Shown in pieces: positions 1 to 5,539 of a DNA stretch of 8,071 nucleotides. Every line of letters begins with the position of its first letter. Positions within the stretch are counted from its first letter, which is position 1. Origin of the DNA: Anaerolinea thermophila (GTDB lineage: Bacteria > Chloroflexota > Anaerolineae > Anaerolineales > Villigracilaceae); contig DZBA01000143.1 in the NCBI GenBank assembly GCA_022729775.1, forward strand, positions 1-8,071, read 5' to 3'. Position numbers and translations under genes: made by a program. A model generated the notes under the pieces. It was not told the origin of the DNA and searched no databases. It was given only the letters and a program-made list of their open reading frames with translations.

Positions 1-2
1 AT

Positions 3-239
3 ATGTTTGTTATCTCCCTGTTTGCAATTCTTGGTTTGGGAATTGGGCTGCTCGCCCTTGCCAGGAATCCAGTTCAAACGCTGGTTGATTTTGTGGTGTA
101 TGGCGATGTTGCCTATCACGAAACAATTAACACAGTGGATAGGTCTTGGGTGGCGTTGCAAATCCGCAGCCTGCGTGAGTGGACAATGTACGATATAGAT
201 GCGTATACGCTCGCGCGGTGGGCAAATCTATTTCGTTGA
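3..239 (+). CDS. Unrecognised membrane-anchored protein, possibly only its C-terminal part
   Basis: I do not recognise this protein. The first ~20 residues (FVISLFAILGLGIGLLAL) form one hydrophobic segment. The remaining ~58 residues are soluble, rich in aromatic and charged residues, and end in WANLFR. No cysteine pair or catalytic motif stands out. The reading frame is open to the left edge of the window, so the Met at position 3 may be internal and the gene may start upstream; no ribosome binding site can be examined. Codon use looks like real coding sequence of this genome. The stop at 237-239 lies 12 bp inside the 3' end of the convergent glycosyltransferase gene, a tail-to-tail overlap. 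It could be the end of a larger envelope protein related to the glycan operon on its right, but that is only a guess from position. Confidence 0.5.
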   Translation: MFVISLFAILGLGIGLLALARNPVQTLVDFVVYGDVAYHETINTVDRSWVALQIRSLREWTMYDIDAYTLARWANLFR

Positions 240-1793
240 CACCTCATAAATTACAATCCCATTCAGTTGATATACAATTTTTCCGTCTTTGATATTTGCC
301 CCTATTTCTTTTTCATAGGGACCTAAAAATATCCACCTCGCGGATGTGCTTGTTAGCCAATCGGGTTTCGCTTCTCCCTTGAAAAAATCTGTAACCGCTT
401 GTTTTTTTTCTTCATAGTGTATCGTCTCCATTTTGTGACCGATGTAGACTCGCAAGTGCGCGCGTTGCGCGATGATCTCTCCGCTTTGCGGGTTGCTCAA
501 AACAATGTCATTGGGCTGCGCATGTTCATCCAGCCAGCGGATTGCGTTTTCCATTTCGCGCGGGTAAAACGCTTTGGGCGGAAGGCTTTGCAAGTGCATA
601 CTTAACCCAAGAATAAGGTAAAGCGTGGAAATGGATGCAATGGACACATACGCCAACAGGATTTTATTTTTTTTGCGCGGAATGTTTGGCGACATCCGCT
701 CAAGAAATTCGCGCAACCCGATGACAGCTAAAATCGCCAGCGGAATCGTAATCCCTAAAAGGAAGCGGCGCTGAATGGCAACGGGCAGGTACGCGAGCGC
801 AAATCCTCCCAAAACCCAGCCGAGCAGCGCGCCGTGAATTTTTCCGCGCAAACGAATCGCGCGCGTGATTCCAATCACTGCAAAAACCCAAAATGGCGCA
901 AATCCCCAAAAGTAAAATTGAGGCGGCGGCGATAATGTTTGATTTTGAAGCGTAAATTGCCTCCAGATGGGGTCGCGGGTTAGAATCAAAAAATTGTATG
1001 CAAGCATGGGCGCTTGCGCTGACGCAATAACCGCCAGCGCGTACATGTTTCTTTTGTTGACGCGCTTTTCTTCCAGCCGTTGAAATATGACCGCGCCCAC
1101 AAAGGCAAGGTCAATGACGGCAAATGCAATGGGGTTTGTAATTTGACAGGCGACGGCAAGAACGCATATCCATACAAGGCGCGATGTTTTTGGGTCTTCC
1201 AAATATTTTAGGAAGATAACCAGCGCGGCGGACATCAGCGTTAACGTGTAAGCAAATGATGGAAAAAGCGAAAGGCTGAAGAATAAATACGCGTCAATTA
1301 ACCAAAAATCAATGGGAGAGACTGGCTCAAGCGGCGCACCGAGAATGAGTTGCAGCCAGCCAAGTCCCGACCCCAACACAGCAAGCAAAAAAGCCGCGCG
1401 CGCATAATTTTTTTCATTGGGAAAAATTTTGAGACATAATCTATAAATAAAATATAAAGCGGAAATTCCAAGAAGCCAGCGCGCGATTTGAAAAGTGAGT
1501 TCCGCGTCAAGGTGCAGCCACGCGCCGATATGTCCGAGCAGGATGTAGAACATCCGCAGGAAGGCGGCGGGATGGGATTCATTTGTAAAGCGGAGTTGGT
1601 TTTGCCACGCGCCCAACTCCGCAGCGCGCATGGTGGAGATGTGAACAGCATAATCGCTTTGGTCAAAGTAAATTCCGCGAAAGCGCATTTCGTCGTTTTG
1701 CGCAGCGTATCCCGCCCAATTGGGAATCGAACTCAGCGCAAGGAGCGCAATTGCCGCAGCCAAAAACCATATCTTATCAGCGCGTTCTTTCAT
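228..1793 (-). CDS. Polytopic GT-C-like glycosyltransferase family membrane protein
   Basis: A 521-residue integral membrane protein with about ten or eleven hydrophobic segments spread from residue 9 to ~400, followed by a soluble C-terminal region of ~120 residues. After the first helix, the outer loop carries acidic residues D44 and D47 (YFDQSDYAVHI), placed where GT-C glycosyltransferases carry their catalytic acidic motif. The C-terminal region has the pattern AIRWLDEH...GEII...YIGH..ET (residues ~417-457), which I associate with GT-C-type proteins of Chloroflexota-like bacteria. Such enzymes move sugars from polyprenyl-phosphate donors onto acceptors on the outer face of the membrane; donor and acceptor here are unknown. 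It is the last gene of a three-gene minus-strand operon, 15 bp after the sulfatase-like gene. A Shine-Dalgarno AAGGAAG (1805-1799) supports the ATG at 1793. No terminator is visible after its TAG stop. Confidence 0.7.
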   Translation of the reverse strand: MKERADKIWFLAAAIALLALSSIPNWAGYAAQNDEMRFRGIYFDQSDYAVHISTMRAAELGAWQNQLRFTNESHPAAFLRMFYILLGHIGAWLHLDAELTFQIARWLLGISALYFIYRLCLKIFPNEKNYARAAFLLAVLGSGLGWLQLILGAPLEPVSPIDFWLIDAYLFFSLSLFPSFAYTLTLMSAALVIFLKYLEDPKTSRLVWICVLAVACQITNPIAFAVIDLAFVGAVIFQRLEEKRVNKRNMYALAVIASAQAPMLAYNFLILTRDPIWRQFTLQNQTLSPPPQFYFWGFAPFWVFAVIGITRAIRLRGKIHGALLGWVLGGFALAYLPVAIQRRFLLGITIPLAILAVIGLREFLERMSPNIPRKKNKILLAYVSIASISTLYLILGLSMHLQSLPPKAFYPREMENAIRWLDEHAQPNDIVLSNPQSGEIIAQRAHLRVYIGHKMETIHYEEKKQAVTDFFKGEAKPDWLTSTSARWIFLGPYEKEIGANIKDGKIVYQLNGIVIYEVSTK

Positions 1794-1798
1794 GGCGA

Positions 1799-1805
1799 CT
1801 TCCTT
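1799..1805 (-). promoter_or_regulatory. Ribosome binding site of the second GT-C gene
   Basis: Read on the minus strand this is AAGGAAG, five bases before the ATG at 1793. It lies just after the TAA stop (1811-1809) of the preceding gene and fixes the start of the downstream gene. The two genes are therefore spaced for translation from one transcript. Confidence 0.7.
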
Positions 1806-1808
1806 TGG

Positions 1809-3425
1809 TTAGCGGTCTACTCCGCATTTTAGTTTTGCTTTTTCTGTGATGTCGGTAAAGTTGTACGGCAGTTCGAACCACGAGAAGAAAGTTTTATCTT
1901 CCAGCAGGGCAAAGTTCCCATTGAGATATGTGTTGAAGGCGGCGCGAAAACTGTTGATAGGCGAAATGGATGGATAGAGCAAGTCGGTCTTTTGTTCGGG
2001 GAAGTAATACGCGTTCAAAATGGAGGCGCGTTCCCATGCGCAGCTATTTGGTGTATCGCCTTGCTTGAGCTGCAAATACCCAGGTCCATGGTCGCCTTGG
2101 ATGATAATCACCGGCGGCGTGGCGGAGTTTTCCAGCAGCGCGTCAATCACTTGCAGAATTTCCTTGTTGATAAATTCGACTTGTCCAATATAACCTTCGA
2201 GATACACGCGGTCATTGGATGCGAAGGTCGCGCCGTCTCCCGTGACGTATGGATAGTTTGGGCGCAGGGCTTCTCCTTTGCTTCCCAATAGAAACGGCGG
2301 ATGCGGAATAATCATGTGCGCGAAGACAAATTTCGGGCTGGGGATTTGGGGCGCGAGCGCGAGGTTTTCCAATCCACCGGTAATGAATTTGCGATGCACG
2401 GAATATCCCGCCAGCGGAAAGAAATTTTGCAGCGATTCGCTGAATGATAATTCAGGCTCATATAAGGCGTTGAGCGCGGTTGTGCTGTAAAACCACATTT
2501 CGAAAATTTTGGGGCGGATGACAAACGGCGTGACGAATTTATCCGCGTCGTAATATGTAGTAAATGAACTGCCGCTGTCTATCAACACGAATTGATACCC
2601 GGCATCTGTCAACAGTCTGCGCGCGCGGCTGTTGCCTGCCATCTCGAATAGCGGCAGTCGGTTGGTGGATGTTTTTCCCGCGAGGTCGGCTGTGTAGTTG
2701 ATGTATTCCATATTCAGCGCGGATGTGACCGAAAGCGACGTTCTTAAATAATTACTTTGGCTTTCATCGGCGATGTAAAATCCGCGCTTGGCGAGCTCGT
2801 CGAGGAAAGGCGTATTGTCGTAATCATAAAGCGCTTGCAAGACATCGCCGCGCCCGTACCCATCGAGGATGATGTAATAAATATCGGGCGGATTTTTCGC
2901 GGAAAGCGTCTGCGGCGATTCGCCCTGTGCAACATAACTTGACCAGAGTCGCGGCGTATCGTCAAATGCGGTTTGCCAAAATTTTCCAATGTTAAAGATG
3001 GGCAATAAAAGCATGAAGACCGCAACGTAGTTGAAGTATTCGACCATAATTCCCCTGCGGCGCGAATTGAGGTACTTTCCCCAAACTTTGCGGTTGCCGA
3101 GAATCATCACCGCGAATATGGCAAACGTCAACAGGACGCGATGCCATGATTCATCCAGTCCGTGAGAAAGCGTCCCTTCGATGACGCGGTAGGCAATCTG
3201 GGATGCGGAGAAAAAGAAGACCAAAAATCCACTCAAGAAGGCGGCGCGTTCGCGGTCGTTCAAAACTTTTTTCAACAGCGTAAAGAGCAGGTGTGTGATG
3301 ACCAGCGCGATTAAAATCGGGCGCGCAATTTCTGCGGGCGGCGTTTCTGTCAGGTTGCGGGCGTATAAACCTAGAATGGGATAGAGCGCAAAAAGATACG
3401 GATAAAAGATTATATTTTTTTTCAT
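1809..3425 (-). CDS. Membrane-anchored sulfatase / alkaline-phosphatase superfamily enzyme, LTA synthase-like
   Basis: A 538-residue protein. About five hydrophobic helices fill residues 8-146, followed by an extracytoplasmic catalytic domain. The domain opens with PPDIYYIILDGYGR (179-192), where D188 is the expected first metal ligand. Residues NYLRTSLSVTSALNMEY (225-241) follow, in which T229 aligns with the nucleophile position of this superfamily. Then come HMIIPHPPF (370-378) and the second metal site QGDHGP (443-448, D445 and H446). This is the order seen in LtaS/EptA-type sulfatase-fold enzymes, which hydrolyse or transfer phospho-alcohol groups (phosphoglycerol or phosphoethanolamine) at the cell surface. 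The substrate cannot be read from sequence. It sits between two GT-C-type genes, 6 bp after one and 15 bp before the other. No Shine-Dalgarno precedes the ATG at 3425 (upstream is ACCAAATAAAATAAT), so coupling to the upstream stop is likely. Confidence 0.85.
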   Translation of the reverse strand: MKKNIIFYPYLFALYPILGLYARNLTETPPAEIARPILIALVITHLLFTLLKKVLNDRERAAFLSGFLVFFFSASQIAYRVIEGTLSHGLDESWHRVLLTFAIFAVMILGNRKVWGKYLNSRRRGIMVEYFNYVAVFMLLLPIFNIGKFWQTAFDDTPRLWSSYVAQGESPQTLSAKNPPDIYYIILDGYGRGDVLQALYDYDNTPFLDELAKRGFYIADESQSNYLRTSLSVTSALNMEYINYTADLAGKTSTNRLPLFEMAGNSRARRLLTDAGYQFVLIDSGSSFTTYYDADKFVTPFVIRPKIFEMWFYSTTALNALYEPELSFSESLQNFFPLAGYSVHRKFITGGLENLALAPQIPSPKFVFAHMIIPHPPFLLGSKGEALRPNYPYVTGDGATFASNDRVYLEGYIGQVEFINKEILQVIDALLENSATPPVIIIQGDHGPGYLQLKQGDTPNSCAWERASILNAYYFPEQKTDLLYPSISPINSFRAAFNTYLNGNFALLEDKTFFSWFELPYNFTDITEKAKLKCGVDR

Positions 3426-3431
3426 ATTATT

Positions 3432-4919
3432 TTATTTGGTGAAGAGGTAAATTCGCAAGTCGTCCCGTTCTTCTATTTTTTCGAGATTGAAATGCTGAAA
3501 TAAGTATATCAGGTGCGGATGGTCTTCATATCCAATTTCTTTATATCTATCAATGTGGCGCTGAAAGACAACCAGCCAAACGCGCTGGGCGTTTCGAGAC
3601 GCTGATTCGATGGAAGGCTGCGCGACGAGATTCAACATCCGCTGGGTGGCGGGTGAAAGCGTGTCTAAATTGCTGCCTGTTGGGTCTGCAATATATTCCT
3701 GCGGCAGGTCAGGCGCATAATAAGCGGATGGCAGCCGCGTATTTTTGTTTGCGTGGATAATGACATCGCCATCTTGAAAACTTTCCCGCAGCATTTCAGT
3801 CGTCGCTTGGAAGGGCGCGTAAGGAAAACCCGTATATGTAAGGTGCTGGTACATCCCTATCCCAGCCGAGACCAAGACCAGCGCGGATGCAAAATGAAAA
3901 ACTGCGCGAGGCATTTTTGCGCGGGTTGTCCACGCCAGCCAAATGCAAAACACGGCATGTGACGGCAGCAGCGCGCGTTCGATGTAGATGGGACGCCATT
4001 GCGAAACAAGCCAAATCACAAGCGGGGGGAAGAACGCGAAGTACGCCATCCACAGTCCTTTGGCGCGTTCTTGGGATGGGATTTTCGCCCGCAGTGTTTG
4101 ATAGACAGCCAGCGCGAAGACGAGCGCGGCAAACATGAATCCAATCAGCATTTGATAATTGGAGAGCGGCAGGTGCGGCAGGTACACAAGCAGCATGGTG
4201 AAGAATTTTTCCGCGCCGGGTTTTTCGATCCAAAAATTATTTGTGATTTTTGCAAATTGCGCGGGGAGTTGAATCAGCCAGGGGGCGTAGAGTACCAGCG
4301 CGGCGAATCCGCTCCACGTCAAGGCGCGAAGCGATTTCCAGTCGCGTTGGAGGAGGGGCATGAGCGCAATGGCTATCAGGTAAAACGCGGACATGTTGTG
4401 CGTATATTGCGCGAGCGCGGCGGCTGCTGCGAACAAAATCCACTTCCGCTTGAAAAACGCGTACAAGGCAAGGCATATCCACAGCGTCATAAAAACATAC
4501 ATGCGGATTTCCTGCCCGTAGTGAATTTGAAACGGCAGGATGGCGGCGAGTATCCCGGCAGTCTGCGCGATGGCTGGGTCGAGATGTTCCGCGATTTTGT
4601 AAACCAGAAAGACAATCCCCAGCGAAGCAATGATGGACAGTACCCGCGCGGCGATGAGCGAGCTTCCAAATATTTGCATCCATCCCCAAAGCATAAAATA
4701 ATAAGCGGGCGGATGTTCCTCGGCGGCGGATGAATCCGCGTCGGCGGCAAGCGTGCCGTGAAGAATCGCCGCGGGACCTTGTTCTGCAATCAGCAGTGAA
4801 AAGGATTCATCGTACCAAATGGGGCGCGAGGCAATTCCCGCAAGACGGGCGGCGAGCGCAAGCGCAAGTATAAAAATTACTCGCGCGCCGCGATTTTGAA
4901 AGAAAGATAGATTAATCAT
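3432..4919 (-). CDS. GT39/ArnT-like (PMT_2) polyprenyl-phosphate glycosyltransferase
   Basis: A 495-residue polytopic membrane protein of the dolichyl-phosphate-mannose/ArnT-like GT-C type. After helix 1 (residues ~13-29) comes the catalytic acidic motif IWYDESFSL (34-42; D37, E38). Next is EEHPPAYYFML (67-77), the conserved HPP loop, then FQIHYGQEIRMY (130-141), matching the family's Y-x-Q-E-x-R-x-Y motif. The last ~100 residues are soluble. It would transfer a sugar from a lipid-phosphate carrier to a lipid, polymer or protein acceptor outside the membrane. The frame stays open upstream to 5114, but that extension is antisense to tatA and has no hydrophobic or family-like content. The ATG at 4919, directly before the first membrane helix, is therefore the better start, although no clear Shine-Dalgarno precedes it. 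It is the first gene of the glycan operon and diverges from tatA. Confidence 0.85.
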   Translation of the reverse strand: MINLSFFQNRGARVIFILALALAARLAGIASRPIWYDESFSLLIAEQGPAAILHGTLAADADSSAAEEHPPAYYFMLWGWMQIFGSSLIAARVLSIIASLGIVFLVYKIAEHLDPAIAQTAGILAAILPFQIHYGQEIRMYVFMTLWICLALYAFFKRKWILFAAAAALAQYTHNMSAFYLIAIALMPLLQRDWKSLRALTWSGFAALVLYAPWLIQLPAQFAKITNNFWIEKPGAEKFFTMLLVYLPHLPLSNYQMLIGFMFAALVFALAVYQTLRAKIPSQERAKGLWMAYFAFFPPLVIWLVSQWRPIYIERALLPSHAVFCIWLAWTTRAKMPRAVFHFASALVLVSAGIGMYQHLTYTGFPYAPFQATTEMLRESFQDGDVIIHANKNTRLPSAYYAPDLPQEYIADPTGSNLDTLSPATQRMLNLVAQPSIESASRNAQRVWLVVFQRHIDRYKEIGYEDHPHLIYLFQHFNLEKIEERDDLRIYLFTK

Positions 4920-4974
4920 TTTTTTATTCAATTGTGGTAGGATAAGAGCGAATTTCAAAAAAAGGAGTGTTGTT
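4920..4974. promoter_or_regulatory. Divergent intergenic region between the glycan operon and tatA
   Basis: This 55-bp gap is the only non-coding DNA available upstream of both tatA (+) and the glycosyltransferase operon (-). On the plus strand TAGGAT at 4938-4943 could act as a -10 element for tatA, but no good -35 sits at the right distance. On the minus strand TTGAAA (4958-4953) resembles a -35, but no convincing -10 follows. Promoters probably lie here, but I cannot fix them from sequence. The strong tatA ribosome binding site AAAGGAG occupies 4961-4967. Confidence 0.35.
4961..4967 (+). promoter_or_regulatory. Strong ribosome binding site of tatA
   Basis: AAAGGAG, seven bases before the ATG at 4975, closely matches the 3' end of 16S rRNA. 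It is much stronger than the start signals of the divergent glycosyltransferase gene and confirms that the plus strand is the coding strand over 4975-5160. Confidence 0.8.
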
Positions 4975-5160
4975 ATGTTAGGATTACCACGTGGAACAGA
5001 ATGGATTGTCATTCTTGTTATTGTCATTCTTTTGTTTGGACCAGGTCGCATTGGTAAGTTGGCAGGCGAACTGGGACGTAGCATCAAATCCTTCCGCGAA
5101 GGATTGGGCAACAAAGAAGAAAACGCTGAATCTTCCGAGACGAAGGAAGAGAAAAAATAG
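4975..5160 (+). CDS. tatA: Twin-arginine translocase subunit TatA/TatE family
   Basis: A 61-residue protein with the full TatA plan. It has a short N-terminus, one transmembrane helix (residues ~10-20, WIVILVIVILLF), the FGP hinge (FGPGRIGKL, 21-29), an amphipathic helix with KLAGELGRSIKSFREGL (28-44), and an acidic/basic charged tail ending in EEKK. TatA oligomers form the membrane-permeable part of the Tat system, which exports folded proteins with twin-arginine signals in complex with TatC. No tatC or tatB is present here, so the gene is solitary, as is common outside Proteobacteria. It is flanked by an excellent ribosome binding site and an intrinsic terminator, so it is probably monocistronic. 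TatA and TatB-like proteins are hard to separate by sequence; the length and the FGP motif favour TatA/E. Confidence 0.93.
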   Translation: MLGLPRGTEWIVILVIVILLFGPGRIGKLAGELGRSIKSFREGLGNKEENAESSETKEEKK

Positions 5161-5164
5161 AATG

Positions 5165-5196
5165 AAGGCTCTCTGTGTAAGAGAGCCTTTCTGTTT
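5165..5196 (+). terminator. Intrinsic terminator of tatA
   Basis: A perfect 10-bp stem, AAGGCTCTCT (5165-5174) with AGAGAGCCTT (5180-5189), has a 5-base loop GTGTA and is followed by the T-rich tail TCTGTTT (5190-5196). It starts four bases after the tatA stop. The T-run lies only on the plus-strand side, so it should end tatA transcription and is a poor terminator for the opposing minus-strand genes. Confidence 0.9.
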
Positions 5197-5324
5197 AATA
5201 ACTGGTGTTACGCACCGTTCCGACACTTGCACCGCGCTGCGTTGCAGTGCAGGTGAGGTTTCCTCGTAAAACATGGTTAAATTGCGCCAACCTTCGGAAC
5301 GTTCTGCGTAAGGTCACTTAATAA
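5195..5324. repeat. MITE-like structured element with inverted ends and flanking direct repeats
   Basis: The ends are inverted copies. TTACGCAccgttccga at 5208-5223 matches the reverse complement of 5294-5311 (TTACGCA, then GTTCCGA) apart from a few differing bases between the two blocks. Inside lies a second hairpin, CACTTGCAC (5224-5232) with GTGCAGGTG (5247-5255), eight Watson-Crick pairs and one G-T pair. The heptamer TTAATAA occurs on both sides (5195-5201 and 5318-5324), as a target-site duplication would. No protein is encoded. The element fills the gap between the tatA terminator and the mgtC-like fragment. Size and layout resemble a miniature inverted-repeat element or a REP-type structured repeat. 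No second copy is present in this window, so repetition is inferred, not seen. Confidence 0.5.
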
Positions 5325-5539
5325 TCCAATTCTTTAATCGCCTTGTTTTTGATGGTCATCTCCAAAAATTTTTCTTGAGCTATCGAAAAAATCGTAAACA
5401 GCGCTGACCCAACCGTAATCAAAATAATCGTGCGGAACCCCGCTGCCTTGTCTTGATATTCTCGTTCCGCGCCGATAATGCCACCCGCCAGCACAGCCAA
5501 ACTGAGTTTGATTAAGTTTTCAACAAACACATTATCCAT
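5318..5539 (-). pseudogene. MgtC/SapB-family membrane protein, C-terminally truncated
   Basis: The first ~54 of 73 residues match the N-terminus of the MgtC/SapB family: a first helix (LIKLSLAVLAGGIIGA), the signature GAEREYQDKAAGFRT (23-37) and a second helix (IILITVGSALFTIFSIA). Family members normally continue through further helices with a glycine-rich motif, to ~140 residues or more. Here the sequence changes to an unrelated charged tail (QEKFLEMTIKNKAIKELDY) and stops. No continuation in any frame is visible before the tatA terminator. MgtC proteins have been linked to growth at low magnesium and to intramacrophage survival, but this fragment is probably inactive. The start is sound: AGGAGAG (5551-5545) lies five bases before the ATG, which overlaps the end of the upstream thioredoxin-fold gene by 8 bp. 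The TAA stop falls inside the right TTAATAA repeat. A genuine short product cannot be excluded. Confidence 0.7.

Noticed and set aside
1488..1832. A 114-codon plus-strand frame across the junction of the sulfatase and second GT-C genes.
   Set aside because: It is antisense to the start of the GT-C gene, whose helices, acidic loop and ribosome binding site explain the region. The plus-strand product has no recognisable features.
3999..4733. A 244-codon plus-strand frame antisense to the GT39-like gene.
   Set aside because: The minus-strand frame carries the WYDESF, HPP and GQEIRMY motifs and membrane helices. The plus-strand product is arginine- and glycine-rich with no family features, typical of an antisense shadow.
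4920..5114. Upstream extension of the GT39-like frame by 65 residues.
   Set aside because: It runs antisense through tatA, which has a strong ribosome binding site and clear family motifs. The family start is the ATG at 4919 just before the first helix.
4984..5274. Minus-strand 96-codon frame and plus-strand 92-codon frame around tatA and its terminator.
   Set aside because: Both overlap tatA, cross the terminator hairpin and show no protein-family features.
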